Origin: Candidatus Peribacteria bacterium
Lineage (GTDB): Bacteria; Patescibacteriota; Gracilibacteria; UBA1369; UBA12463
DNA: 64,000 nt
Assembly: GCA_943354965.1 (NCBI GenBank)
Contig: CALRDN010000003.1
Location: 1-64,000 of the forward strand
Reading direction: 5' to 3'
Positions 34,747-43,785 of the stretch are shown here, piece by piece. A program made the position numbers and the translations under genes. Under the pieces are notes generated by a model. That model was given only the letters and a program-made list of their open reading frames with translations. It was not told the DNA's origin and did not search any database. Every line of letters begins with the position of its first letter. Positions within the stretch are counted from its first letter, which is position 1.

Positions 34747-35490
34747 ATGTCTTTCTTTTCTCCTACTCATTCCCATACAACAAAAAAACACTCCCCAAAG
34801 AGTGCCCTAAGTCATGGTGTTTTTTCTGGTGTTTTGGTGAGCTTACTTATCTCTCTTGCTCTTCAGTTCCTTCCTCTCACGTCGAATGCCGCTGATAATA
34901 GCCCTTTCTCCGTGAAGGATTTAGCAAAAATTGCGAGTCAGCTCGAGAATGTCGATAGCTCTATGGAAAGTCTGAGCTCTCTCTACCACCAGACGGTGAA
35001 CAATATCGTCAACGCTTATATGGACGGCTTTACCAAAAACAATGCCGATAACAAGGCTCTCGTTGCGCCGCCAAAAGATCCCGCCGAGTGCACAACCGTA
35101 GGTGCAAAAATGAACCTCAGTACCTACTGCCTCTTTCTCCGTATTGATGGACTGTATATCCCATACTCCAATACCCTAAAACTCAAACAAAGTACGGTAT
35201 TACAAGATATTGCCGCCATCCAGCAGGGGAAGAATTATCTGGATAATACTGCAAACGACTACCGCCTTCGCCAGGATTGGATCAACAAGGAACTTACCGC
35301 ATCTCGCAGCGCCCTCGATAACGTTCTGCGCGCCTATAGCGAACTCCTCATTCAATATCCGATGCATTTGGAGTATCAAAAAACACTCAAGCTCCTCATC
35401 AAATATTACGATCACCTCTCTGATGTTCGCAAGAAAGTCTCTACCTATCCTGCACGATTCCAAGACGTCACGACCGCTAACTGCACCTAA
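34747..35490 (+). CDS. Exported helical protein, unknown function
   Basis: This 247-aa protein has a long charged N-region followed by a signal or anchor helix (about 24-47, VFSGVLVSLLISLALQFLPL, then SNAAD as a likely signal-peptidase site). The mature part is helical, with repeated heptad-like stretches (IASQLENVDSSMESLSSLYH and NVLRAYSELLIQYPMHLEY) and three Cys. It lies 18 bp after the previous gene in the same operon. No family is recognised. It most likely works outside the membrane with its operon partners. Confidence 0.7.
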   Translation: MSFFSPTHSHTTKKHSPKSALSHGVFSGVLVSLLISLALQFLPLTSNAADNSPFSVKDLAKIASQLENVDSSMESLSSLYHQTVNNIVNAYMDGFTKNNADNKALVAPPKDPAECTTVGAKMNLSTYCLFLRIDGLYIPYSNTLKLKQSTVLQDIAAIQQGKNYLDNTANDYRLRQDWINKELTASRSALDNVLRAYSELLIQYPMHLEYQKTLKLLIKYYDHLSDVRKKVSTYPARFQDVTTANCT

Positions 35491-35501
35491 ACTTCCTCCT
35501 C

Positions 35502-37277
35502 ATGAGACGCTCATTCCTCATATCAACTACACTCACCCTACTGCTCATTGGAGCGGCAATGGGTGTCGAACGCGATATGGGAATGGGTAGTGCTGTGCGA
35601 ATGACACGCGCTGCATTTGCGGCATCTGATATACCCGTGCTCGATCCTCCACCTACCACCCACGCCGTTTTTTCTACAATGCTTCGGGCTGTAGGTATCG
35701 ATAATCCAAGCGGTGAGATTACCTCTGGTGATGTATTCGGGGATACTCCCAAAAATCTCTATACCTATGTTTATCAGCAGATATTTGAGCGTCCCGACCA
35801 AGATGCCATGATGGATATTGCAGGCGGTTATGGTCTCACCCCCGTTGATGCGCGCGCTGTATTGCAGGGATCAGTCGCACCATTGATGCGTGGAAAAATA
35901 AACTATACCCAGGACCGCGCTATCGCCGATGTGAACAAAATTCAGAAATCCTACGCTGAAATGCTGCGTCAACGACGAATGAAATATGAGCTTCAGCTCA
36001 CCGTCCTTCCTACAGAGATCTTCTCTAATGGAAACTTGGATGATTCCGGTTTTGATCTGATTAATGACCTTAATCTCATTGAGGAAATTCTCTTTGTCGA
36101 TAAGACAAAAGTATATTTGAATCAACAGCCGTTTGGCTCGAAGGGTTTAACTGTCAATAAAAATATTGGCTCACAGATTGGTTCAAACTCATCTACCACT
36201 TCGGGAACCGGCTCATCCGGATCTGCGAGCGGAGTTACATCCGGATCTGGAAATACTTCATCCACAACTCCTTCATCCGATAACAGCGCCAAGTCATTCA
36301 CTCTGGATAATATCCTCAAGGGCACGGCAGCAAGTGGTGGTGATTTAAACTACTGCGCATCAGGTTCTCCTCTTAACAAAGCCCTGGATCAGTATGCGAA
36401 GGATGGCGGAGCAGATGGTACGTCCGGAGCAAACACGGGGACTTCGTATGGAGACACGGGAGGTGGTTCTAATGCCACCGTCGCAACCACCATAGAAAAT
36501 ATCGATGTTGCCTCCGTAGTTCCCCCTGAACTCGCCCAGACTACCGCCATTCCTCGTGGTGTCTTCACCCCGCCAAGTGATTCATTCTGTAGCGAAATCG
36601 GTGGAACGCTTCTCTATACCTATCGTACAAAAATCGGCGGTGCGGAACATGAAATCTTCTGCATGAGTTTGGACAAAAAAATACGCACCTATACGTCATT
36701 CAGCCCTACTAAGTCATGTATTCAGTGTGCTGTCGCTGCCATGAATGAGGATATGAAAAAGCTTCTCTCTAAAAACATCACTCCAAATAAGCTTACCGGC
36801 AACATGTATGAATCCACGAAGTGCAAGTCTGCTATTAACTTTTCCGATCGCCTGAATATGAATATCATCATGGTTCCGACTCCAATCATTACACCAAATA
36901 AATATGGAATGTTTGTCGTTGGTGATATGACGAAGCGCATAAACGCCTATGTACGAAACTACCTTCCTTACGGTAATCCAAAAGATAGCCCTCCGGAACG
37001 CATCAAAGACGAGGCTGTTGCGAATCTTGGTGACTCTAGCACCATCAATGTCGTCGACCAAATCCAAGCGCAGATTGCCGCTAACAGAAAATCAATTGCC
37101 GAGAGTCAAGCCATGCAACCCATCGAACAGACTGGCGCAGCAAAGAATGCCTCATATCAGCAAGTGATCAAGGAAATGCGTCTCATGACCTCCTACTTTC
37201 AATCATTCCAGGATATTTTCGTACGTCTCGGCACAAACGCAAAAGGTATTTGCGATAAAAAAGATATTAATAGTTAA
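35502..37277 (+). CDS. Exported protein with Ser/Thr/Gly linker, unknown function
   Basis: This 591-aa protein has a signal peptide (MRRSFLISTTLTLLLIGAAMG, with a possible later site at AAFAAS). A helical domain follows (about 45-205). A low-complexity Ser/Thr/Gly linker (about 225-268) then leads to a second part with several Cys, including CIQC at about residue 406. The linker suggests two separately folded extracellular modules. It lies 11 bp after the previous gene and 8 bp before the next. No known enzyme motif was found. The CxxC could bind metal or form a disulfide. Confidence 0.7.
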   Translation: MRRSFLISTTLTLLLIGAAMGVERDMGMGSAVRMTRAAFAASDIPVLDPPPTTHAVFSTMLRAVGIDNPSGEITSGDVFGDTPKNLYTYVYQQIFERPDQDAMMDIAGGYGLTPVDARAVLQGSVAPLMRGKINYTQDRAIADVNKIQKSYAEMLRQRRMKYELQLTVLPTEIFSNGNLDDSGFDLINDLNLIEEILFVDKTKVYLNQQPFGSKGLTVNKNIGSQIGSNSSTTSGTGSSGSASGVTSGSGNTSSTTPSSDNSAKSFTLDNILKGTAASGGDLNYCASGSPLNKALDQYAKDGGADGTSGANTGTSYGDTGGGSNATVATTIENIDVASVVPPELAQTTAIPRGVFTPPSDSFCSEIGGTLLYTYRTKIGGAEHEIFCMSLDKKIRTYTSFSPTKSCIQCAVAAMNEDMKKLLSKNITPNKLTGNMYESTKCKSAINFSDRLNMNIIMVPTPIITPNKYGMFVVGDMTKRINAYVRNYLPYGNPKDSPPERIKDEAVANLGDSSTINVVDQIQAQIAANRKSIAESQAMQPIEQTGAAKNASYQQVIKEMRLMTSYFQSFQDIFVRLGTNAKGICDKKDINS

Positions 37278-37285
37278 TTTTTCTC

Positions 37286-38413
37286 ATGAAAATTTCTCGT
37301 ACTCATATCGGCAGAATCGGCAAGCTCACAGCGCTTGCTGCTTGCCTTGGTGCCATCGGCTTCATGGGAATCGTACTCGTTCCTCAGATAAGTCTTGGCG
37401 CGAGCACTAATCCTTTTATCCCCTCTAACTACCCAAACATTCAGGGTTGCCCTATTAATTCTCGTTTTGATAACTGGGGTCGATTCATCAAGGACGGTGC
37501 GTCATTCTCTGATTTCTATTCGAACTGGGGAGATATTTTCACCCGTAACTCTTGTCAGCAGCAGGATATTTTCGCTATTCAAAAAACAATCGAAGGCACC
37601 CAAAATCAACTCAGGCAAAAAATCTTTCAGTGTCAGTCTGGTGGCCTCTCCGAGCTCAGCACCAAAATTCATGAACTTCAGTTTGAACTGGAATATGTCC
37701 GCCACGTTATCGATACCGACGATGAACGTCCGGCACCCGAAGGTACTAAAGGGGAAGTTCGTCCGCCTGCGGCTATTGTTCAATATATGCTCGATAGTCC
37801 TATGCTCAAAGATGGCACTATTAGCAGCGACCGATTTGATGCGCTCTTCGCTATCGTTCAGCAAAAGTATGCTACGCGAGTCGAACAGTATCGTAACTGC
37901 AAGGATGCCGACTGGGCGGCCCTCACGAAGCAATGGAACAACTTCACCTCTACCTGGGCCGGTATTAAGCCTGCCACGCAGCAATCTGCCAAATCCCTCA
38001 ATAATCGAGTTAACGGGTTCCTAGATGCCCCCTCGGATCACAATGGCCGCTTCCTCGGTGGTCTTCTCGACATCAAAATGAATGGGCTTACTCCGGAGCG
38101 AAATCTTGCTGGAGTGTATCAGGATCTCACTCGCGATGTACGCACCGGTGCCGCAAAAAATCCCCCGGACTACTCTGTCTTCCTCAATCAAGCAGAGAGT
38201 GAACATGATCGCTACTCTCGTGACGCGGAAGACGCCAAGAGGAAGTCATATTATGAAGGCCTATTTCGATATACTTCGGATGCCTCTGGTGACGAGGTAA
38301 AGATTGAAATTCAAAAAATGAACTCTATTATTCAGGCTACCATTCAGCCGGTGATCGATAATATGCGCGCCTGTACGGCTTTGATTGCACAGAGACAGTG
38401 TGGGGGAAAGTAA
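37286..38413 (+). CDS. Exported Cys-containing helical protein, unknown function
   Basis: This 375-aa protein is the last gene of the giant-protein operon. A signal peptide covers about residues 15-39 (LTALAACLGAIGFMGIVLVP, with LGAS as a likely cleavage region). The mature protein is mostly helical, with Cys in QGCPINSRF, NSCQQQD, FQCQSG, RNCKDAD, RACTAL and RQCGGK. Six Cys suggest several disulfides. No family is recognised. The weak inverted repeat that follows (GCGG near 38415 with CCGC near 38453) and a T-rich stretch may mark the transcript end. Confidence 0.7.
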   Translation: MKISRTHIGRIGKLTALAACLGAIGFMGIVLVPQISLGASTNPFIPSNYPNIQGCPINSRFDNWGRFIKDGASFSDFYSNWGDIFTRNSCQQQDIFAIQKTIEGTQNQLRQKIFQCQSGGLSELSTKIHELQFELEYVRHVIDTDDERPAPEGTKGEVRPPAAIVQYMLDSPMLKDGTISSDRFDALFAIVQQKYATRVEQYRNCKDADWAALTKQWNNFTSTWAGIKPATQQSAKSLNNRVNGFLDAPSDHNGRFLGGLLDIKMNGLTPERNLAGVYQDLTRDVRTGAAKNPPDYSVFLNQAESEHDRYSRDAEDAKRKSYYEGLFRYTSDASGDEVKIEIQKMNSIIQATIQPVIDNMRACTALIAQRQCGGK

Positions 38414-38575
38414 GCGGTTCATAACGTACTCACACAAACATAAGCCGCCCTTCTTTTTCAGTGAGGGTGACGTATGTTGGGGGAATTCGAGGCTTTTCTA
38501 GGGCAAAATTTAAACTGTTTGGGGGTGTAGTTGGGGTCTGAGAGACGAAAACGAGATCTGACACTAACGTGTCTA
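38414..38575. other. Non-coding stretch after the giant-protein operon
   Basis: About 160 bp with G-rich plus-strand tracts (38470-38540) and no convincing ORF. Possible weak terminator at its left end as noted for the preceding gene. Confidence 0.4.
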
Positions 38576-38749
38576 CTATCCAAGAACAAACGAGAGCAGT
38601 GATGTGGCGAAAGTCCTTCTTTTTCCTTCCTGTGAGGAAGTGACTGGCGAGTGGTTCAGCTCGAGCTCGACTACCTCAGCTTTGCAATATGGGCAAAGAT
38701 TGATTTTGTTCGAGACGGACTTACCGCACGTATAGCAGTTGAGAATCAT
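38576..38749 (-). CDS. Tiny zinc-ribbon protein (57 aa)
   Basis: This reverse-strand frame begins at ATG 38749 and ends at TAG 38576-38578. The product starts MILNCYTCGKSVSNKINLC and continues PYC. It thus has two CxxC knuckles 11 residues apart (CYTC and CPYC), the pattern of a small zinc ribbon, followed by an acidic/polar tail and a hydrophobic end. It lies 61 bp after the HTH gene on the same strand and may be co-transcribed with it. Zinc ribbons of this size often act with RNA polymerase, the ribosome or DNA-binding partners. The precise role is unknown. Confidence 0.6.
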   Translation of the reverse strand: MILNCYTCGKSVSNKINLCPYCKAEVVELELNHSPVTSSQEGKRRTFATSLLSFVLG

Positions 38750-38810
38750 GTGAGTGAGGGGGAGAGGGTGAGTGAGGGTTTTGAGGGGGATTTTTTGTGT
38801 GATTCTTTTT

Positions 38811-39203
38811 CTACGTCTCTAGGTTGATGCTGTATATCTGGTCGCTTGTCTCGGAAAAGTTTTTGGGAATATTTGGGATGCTATATGCGGGTGGCTGTGG
38901 ACTGGTGACTTCTACTTTCTCTTCCGTCGTTGCATACCTTGGGAAGTGTGCCGGGATCGGTAGGGTGACTTGATTGAGTGTCACGGTACCTGCCTGGCCC
39001 GCCGACGAGGCGCGCATTACATCCATCGCGGAGTCATGGGCTGTCTGTCCGAGGAAGGCGTTGATCTCACTCTCGGTTGTTCGGTAGACCCGACCAAATT
39101 TGAGTGCTCGCAACTTCCCTTCTCTGATCCACTTCAATACGGTGTATTGATGAACCTGGAGAATCTCGGCGACCTGCTTCGGAGTGTAGAATTTTTCATT
39201 CAT
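38811..39203 (-). CDS. Excisionase/MerR-type helix-turn-helix DNA-binding protein
   Basis: This 130-aa protein has an N-terminal HTH_17/excisionase-type winged helix (residues 5-52: FYTPKQVAEILQVHQYTVLKWIREGKL, then ALKFGRVYRTTESEINAFL), followed by a Pro-rich, probably disordered tail. Such domains occur in phage excisionases and in small chromosomal regulators. No integrase is nearby, so a regulator is more likely. It is one of the few genes here with a Shine-Dalgarno-like AGGAG before the ATG. It also has an extended -10 (TGG-TATGCT) about 8 nt upstream. Three near-identical 14-bp repeats lie 37-100 bp upstream and are candidate operators for autoregulation. Confidence 0.85.
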   Translation of the reverse strand: MNEKFYTPKQVAEILQVHQYTVLKWIREGKLRALKFGRVYRTTESEINAFLGQTAHDSAMDVMRASSAGQAGTVTLNQVTLPIPAHFPRYATTEEKVEVTSPQPPAYSIPNIPKNFSETSDQIYSINLET

Positions 39204-39239
39204 GGACTCCTAGCATACCATACGATATGTCAACTTCTC

Positions 39240-39303
39240 TACACTTTTTTACATTTTAGACTGTTCTACTATACTTTTTTATATTCTTTTACACTTTATT
39301 ACA
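39240..39303. repeat. Three 14-bp direct repeats on one helical face
   Basis: TACACTTTTTTACA (39240-39253), TATACTTTTTTATA (39270-39283) and TACACTTTATTACA (39290-39303). Their starts are 30 and 20 bp apart, close to whole turns of DNA, as in cooperative operator or iteron arrays. Confidence 0.8.
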
Positions 39304-39520
39304 GTCTACGTTGTCCTACCTACCGACTCGGGAAACCTGAACTTTAACTAAACCCTATCAAACTTAATGTAATGTAATTTATTTAAACTCTTACTTTGTT
39401 GTGCCAACTTTAGCAAAGTTATTTATCGTTTACAATGTTTTTGTACACTTTTCTTAATTTGTTTAAATCTTATTAAAGTTATTATATTTTGTGTTTGAGC
39501 TTATTTGTTTATCGTTAGCC

Positions 39521-39576
39521 ATATTTAATACAATCTGATGATATTTAATTACATCTAATGATATTGAATTTGTTCA
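39521..39576. repeat. Tandem 20-bp direct repeats (2.5-3 copies)
   Basis: Units begin ATATTTAATACAATCTGATG (39521), ATATTTAATTACATCTAATG (39541) and ATATTGAATTTGTTCA (39561, partial). The period is exactly 20 bp. Confidence 0.75.
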
Positions 39577-39710
39577 ACCATTGTGCAAAACTTTTTCATA
39601 ACTTGTCACTCCAGCTATTGTGCGGTTTTTATAATGATTTTTAATTCTATCTCTTTTAAAAGTAGGGCACGTCAAAATGACGAACCTCATAGCTGTACTA
39701 TTTTAAAAAA

Positions 39711-42632
39711 CTACATAATCTTCTTCAGCCACTTTCCAGTAAGGGAGGTCTTGGATTTGATGATGTCTTCGGGGGTGCCTTGGGCGACGAGTTCGCCACC
39801 GCCGTCGCCGCCTTCTGGACCCATGTCGAGGAGGTGGTCGCAGCATTTGATGACGTCGAGGTTGTGCTCGATGATGAGGACGGTGTTGCCCTTCTCTACG
39901 AGACGCTGGAGAACCTCCAGGAGACGTCGGACGTCGTCAAAGTGGAGACCGGTGGTAGGTTCGTCGAGGACGTAGAGGGTACGGCCGGTCGAGCGGCGAG
40001 AAAGTTCTGTCGCGAGTTTGATACGCTGGGCTTCGCCGCCGGAGAGCGTGGTTGCGGACTGACCGAGGTGGAGGTAGTTGAGACCGACATCGACTAGGGT
40101 TTGCATCTTCGTCTTGATTGATGGTACTGCCTGGAAAAACTCGAGTGCCTCTTCCGTAGTCATATCGAGAACGTCGGCAATGTTTTTTCCACGGTAACGG
40201 ATTTCCAATGCTTCGTTGTTATATCGGCGGCCCTTACACTCTTCGCAAGGTACGTATACATCTGGAAGGAAGTGCATCTCAATTTTCTTAATACCATCAC
40301 CGGCACAAGCCTCGCAACGACCTCCCTTCACATTGAACGAGAAGCGACCGCTCTTGTAGCCACGCATGCGAGAATCGCTTGTTTGAGCGAAGATTTCACG
40401 AATGTCCGTAAACACTCCGGTATAGGTAGCTGGATTACTTCGTGGTGTACGACCAATCGGAGATTGATCAATATTAATAATTTTATCGATATGTTCGATA
40501 CCCTCGATTCGCTCGTGACGGCCCGGCTGCTCGTGACTTCCGTAGAGCTCTTGTGAGATTTTTTTCACCAAGATGTCATTAATCAGTGTCGATTTTCCTG
40601 ATCCGGATACACCCGTGACACCAATAAGTGTACCAAGTGGAAACTTCGCGGTAACCGTCTTGAGATTATGCTCAAATGCCCCAACAATTACTAACTGCTT
40701 GCCATTCCCCTTTCTTCGTACTTTTGGCATCTTGATACTCTCTTTCCCTGAAAGGTATCTTCCTGTAAGTGAGTTTGGATTATCCATGACCTCCTGTGGC
40801 GTACCGTGTGCCACAACCTGTCCGCCGTGCTTACCTGCGCCCGGTCCAATATCCAATAAATAATCCGCCTGGAGCATCATGTCACTATCATGCTCTACGA
40901 CGATGACGGTGTTGCCAAGCTCCTTTAAATGAACGAGTGTCTTGATTAATTTTTCATTATCATTTTGATGAAGTCCGATAGATGGCTCATCCAAGACATA
41001 AACCACACCTGATAATCGTGAACCGATTTGTGTAGCGAGACGAATACGCTGCGCCTCACCTCCGGAGAGCGTGTTAGCGGCACGATTGAGTGTTAAATAT
41101 GAGAGACCTACATCGGTCAAAAATTGTAATCGTGAGTTCACCTCCTGGAAAATTAATTTTCCGATATGTTTCTCGCTCTCGCTCAGCACAAGTCCGTTGA
41201 AAAATGTTTTGGCCTTACCGACGGAAAATTCCGTGACATCGATAATCGACATATCTCCAACCTTCACCGCAAGAACCTCAGGGCGAAGCCGTTTCCCATG
41301 ACACATAGGACAGTCGAGAATTCGCATAAAGGTCTCAATCTTCTTTCTCACATAATCTGAGTCCGTTTCTAAATATCTACGTTCGAGATTTGGAATAACT
41401 CCTTCGAATGTTGTTGTATATTCTCCGCGGAAGCCAGGAGTTAGCGCCGGGGTTTCGTCGTCATCGCCCTCTGTTGGCCTACTCGCGCCTATATTTATCG
41501 TATATTTTTTGTCTCCTGTTCCATAAAACACTATATCCATCGCCTCTTTTGAAAGATTCTTCACGGAAGTATTCATGGAGAATTTGTAGGTCTTTGCTAC
41601 CGCCTCGAGAATACGATTATACCATGTCAAGTGCGACGTAGTGGCCGACCATGGCATGATAGCACCCTCTGCGAGCGTTAAATCTTTGCTTGGAAGTACG
41701 AGTGTCGGATCGATCTCCAATTTCGTTCCAAGTCCATGACAGGTAGGACAAGCTCCATGCGGTGAGTTGAAAGAGAAAAATCGTGGAGAAATTTCAGGAA
41801 TAGAAATATTACAATCTGCGCAGGCGAAACGCTCTGAAAATACTTCTTCTTTCTTGGTGTCATTATCTTGAATGATCATTATACCCTCGCCGTGCTTGAG
41901 GGCGATCTCGACGGAATCGGCGAGACGGGATCGATCTGAGTTTGGAACTTCAATTTCCTCACCTGTTGAAAGTTTTTCTACGGTTCTACCGAAGTTTTTG
42001 ATTACGAGACGATCAACTACGACATCAATTGAATGCTTCTTTGTCTCATCAAGCTCAGGAATTTCGAGGACGTTTACTACTTCGCCGTCTACTCTTACGC
42101 GGACAAATCCATCTTTTTTAATTTTCTCAATCGCTTTTTCATGACGTCCTTTTCTGTCTCTCACGGCTGGCGAGAGAATCAAAATCTTCTTTCCCTCCGG
42201 CATAGCCGCCACGATCTCAACAATCTGAGATGTTGATTGTCTGGAAATAGTTTTTCCACACTCCGGACAGTGAGGATGACCGATTTTCGCAAAAAGTAGT
42301 CGCAAATAATCATAAATTTCTGTCACGGTTCCGACGGTAGAGCGCGGATTACGCGGTGCGGTCTTCTGATCAATAGAAATAGCCGGGCTTAAACCCTCGA
42401 TTGAGTCTACATCCGGCTTCTCCATGAGCTGGAGAAACTGACGCGCATAGGTCGAAAGTGACTCTACATATCGTCTCTGGCCCTCAGCGTAAATCGTATC
42501 AAAGGCGAGGGAACTTTTTCCCGAGCCTGAAAGACCCGTCATTACCGTAAGCTGATTCCTCGGGATTTCCACGCTCACATTCTTTAAATTGTGAATTCGG
42601 GCTCCCTTTACAATAATTTTGTCATTTGTCAT
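39711..42632 (-). CDS. uvrA: Excinuclease ABC subunit A
   Basis: The 973-aa protein is full length. The first ATP-binding half has Walker [15 protein letters not shown] and a zinc site (CPEC...CPTC type, with CADC and CPTC near residue 255-290). The UvrB-binding and insertion regions follow, then an ABC signature [15 protein letters not shown] with Walker [14 protein letters not shown]. The second half has [15 protein letters not shown], a zinc finger (CEAC...CEEC) and a second signature [16 protein letters not shown] with [11 protein letters not shown]. UvrA finds bulky DNA lesions for nucleotide-excision repair. The start is preceded by a 6-bp perfect hairpin. recF and a PrsW-type gene lie upstream on the same strand. 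Confidence 0.98.
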   Translation of the reverse strand: MTNDKIIVKGARIHNLKNVSVEIPRNQLTVMTGLSGSGKSSLAFDTIYAEGQRRYVESLSTYARQFLQLMEKPDVDSIEGLSPAISIDQKTAPRNPRSTVGTVTEIYDYLRLLFAKIGHPHCPECGKTISRQSTSQIVEIVAAMPEGKKILILSPAVRDRKGRHEKAIEKIKKDGFVRVRVDGEVVNVLEIPELDETKKHSIDVVVDRLVIKNFGRTVEKLSTGEEIEVPNSDRSRLADSVEIALKHGEGIMIIQDNDTKKEEVFSERFACADCNISIPEISPRFFSFNSPHGACPTCHGLGTKLEIDPTLVLPSKDLTLAEGAIMPWSATTSHLTWYNRILEAVAKTYKFSMNTSVKNLSKEAMDIVFYGTGDKKYTINIGASRPTEGDDDETPALTPGFRGEYTTTFEGVIPNLERRYLETDSDYVRKKIETFMRILDCPMCHGKRLRPEVLAVKVGDMSIIDVTEFSVGKAKTFFNGLVLSESEKHIGKLIFQEVNSRLQFLTDVGLSYLTLNRAANTLSGGEAQRIRLATQIGSRLSGVVYVLDEPSIGLHQNDNEKLIKTLVHLKELGNTVIVVEHDSDMMLQADYLLDIGPGAGKHGGQVVAHGTPQEVMDNPNSLTGRYLSGKESIKMPKVRRKGNGKQLVIVGAFEHNLKTVTAKFPLGTLIGVTGVSGSGKSTLINDILVKKISQELYGSHEQPGRHERIEGIEHIDKIINIDQSPIGRTPRSNPATYTGVFTDIREIFAQTSDSRMRGYKSGRFSFNVKGGRCEACAGDGIKKIEMHFLPDVYVPCEECKGRRYNNEALEIRYRGKNIADVLDMTTEEALEFFQAVPSIKTKMQTLVDVGLNYLHLGQSATTLSGGEAQRIKLATELSRRSTGRTLYVLDEPTTGLHFDDVRRLLEVLQRLVEKGNTVLIIEHNLDVIKCCDHLLDMGPEGGDGGGELVAQGTPEDIIKSKTSLTGKWLKKIM

Positions 42633-42636
42633 GGTA

Positions 42637-42654
42637 CCGTGCAGCGTAGCACGG
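42637..42654 (-). promoter_or_regulatory. Perfect hairpin/palindrome immediately upstream of uvrA
   Basis: CCGTGC (42637-42642) pairs with GCACGG (42649-42654) across 6 nt and ends 4 nt before the ATG. A reverse-strand TATAAA (42661-42656) directly precedes it, so it would lie at the 5' end of the mRNA or act as an operator over the start site. Confidence 0.45.
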
Positions 42655-42686
42655 ATTTATACAAGATTCAAGTCTATAGAGTCCCC

Positions 42687-43571
42687 TTATCCTATAATCG
42701 CATCAACGGTCTCTCCGATGAGATTGGAAGCTGGCGCACTATCATGTGTCGTAAGGTAGCCAAATTTCTTACTATTTTCCTTTTTTTCGAAGAGGTAGGT
42801 CAGATAAATATAGCCAATAATGAGGAATGGCACGAGGAGGAAGGTCCACTCCATTTCGAGGAAGACGTTGAAAATAGCGTGGAGCGTTGCGGCGATGAGG
42901 AAGCCTTGCACGAGGTTCTGTACGGCAAAAATCTTTTCATCATCGATTCCAAAAATCTTCTCCATCATCTTTGGCCAAATGATTGTTTTTTGTTGACGAA
43001 GGATTGGTGTGGAGAAATAGGAAATACCATAATAGTAGCCCATCATTCCCGAGAAGAGGACGTGCACGAAGGTGGAAAAAATCGAACGGAAGATAAACGG
43101 CAACATGAGGTTTTGCGGCCCCTGATGCACCCAAATGTTATGAAAGTACATAATATTTTCCGTGAAAGAAAATCCGAGAGCGCAGAGAATCGATAGCTCA
43201 ATTACATCATCAATATCATGAAATTCACTCGTGCCCATCGCACGAACGGCAATATGTTTCATAAACTCTTCTATGACACCAACGATAGCAAATGTGAGAA
43301 TGACGCTGAGCGGAATACTCACAAATCCTAATGGTCCAATCATATTCGCCGTAAATGGCTGCGTATAGCGAAAGGCGTTAATCCATGGGAAAAACTGCCA
43401 GAGATATTTATAAAAAAGAATCGGAAAGACTGCTGTCGCACCGAGGAAGAATGCATAGAAGATTACACTTCTTCTGTAGGGATTTTTTACGTAAAAAATA
43501 TACCCCCACACTGCTGCAGGAATTCCTGCCAGGAGAATCGATCCTATAATTTGTATGATTTGGGAGTTCAT
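42687..43571 (-). CDS. PrsW-family intramembrane metalloprotease
   Basis: From ATG 43571 this is a 294-aa polytopic membrane protein with about eight helices. A TTG at 43652 would add 27 unconvincing residues. It shows the three PrsW/Rce1-like catalytic motifs in membrane segments: VIEEFMKH (glutamate pair), STFVHVLFSGMMGYYYG (His) and ATLHAIFNV (His), plus FSFTENIMY. PrsW-type enzymes cut membrane proteins, for example anti-sigma factors. No anti-sigma factor is seen nearby, so the substrate is unknown. It lies between recF and uvrA on the same strand, 54 bp before uvrA. Confidence 0.82.
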   Translation of the reverse strand: MNSQIIQIIGSILLAGIPAAVWGYIFYVKNPYRRSVIFYAFFLGATAVFPILFYKYLWQFFPWINAFRYTQPFTANMIGPLGFVSIPLSVILTFAIVGVIEEFMKHIAVRAMGTSEFHDIDDVIELSILCALGFSFTENIMYFHNIWVHQGPQNLMLPFIFRSIFSTFVHVLFSGMMGYYYGISYFSTPILRQQKTIIWPKMMEKIFGIDDEKIFAVQNLVQGFLIAATLHAIFNVFLEMEWTFLLVPFLIIGYIYLTYLFEKKENSKKFGYLTTHDSAPASNLIGETVDAIIG

Positions 43572-43680
43572 ATCTGCGGTGTTTGGGTTCGGTTCATTCT
43601 TTTGATTATACCATGAAAAGCCCCTAAAGCCAAGGCAAAGCTGATACTGCAAAAAGGCAGCCTCCTCTATGCCATATATT

Positions 43681-43757
43681 GAAATGCTCGCGAATTGCTA
43701 GCTCTATGGGGTACAAATGCTAAGGAATTGCTAAGGAGATGCTAGCATATCAAAAAC
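43681..43757 (+). repeat. Element of six degenerate 11-bp repeats ending in ATATCAAAA (copy 1)
   Basis: Read in 11-bp steps from 43681 the units are GAAATGCTCGC, GAATTGCTAGC, TCTATGGGGTA (degenerate), CAAATGCTAAG, GAATTGCTAAG and GAGATGCTAGC, then ATATCAAAAAC. A cognate element in opposite orientation lies at 46888-46963. Confidence 0.75.
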
Positions 43758-43785
43758 CGCATAATAAGAAGGGCGCCGACCGTTA

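Larger units (their letters stand above)
39204..39710. promoter_or_regulatory. 500-bp AT-rich control region with two sets of phased repeats
   Basis: This gap between the 3' end of uvrA and the HTH gene is strongly AT-rich and has no credible ORF. It contains three 14-bp repeats (39240-39303), two and a half 20-bp direct repeats (39521-39576), repeated TTTATCGTT elements (about 39422 and 39509), repeated AAAGTTATT elements (about 39415 and 39475), and a CGTCA/TGACG hairpin at about 39667-39679. It could be an operator array, an origin-like or partition site, or the promoter of an untranslated RNA. Confidence 0.45.

Noticed and set aside
38811-39203. Prophage or integrated element marked by the excisionase-type HTH gene
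   Set aside because: No integrase, no phage structural genes and no attachment-site duplication were seen nearby.
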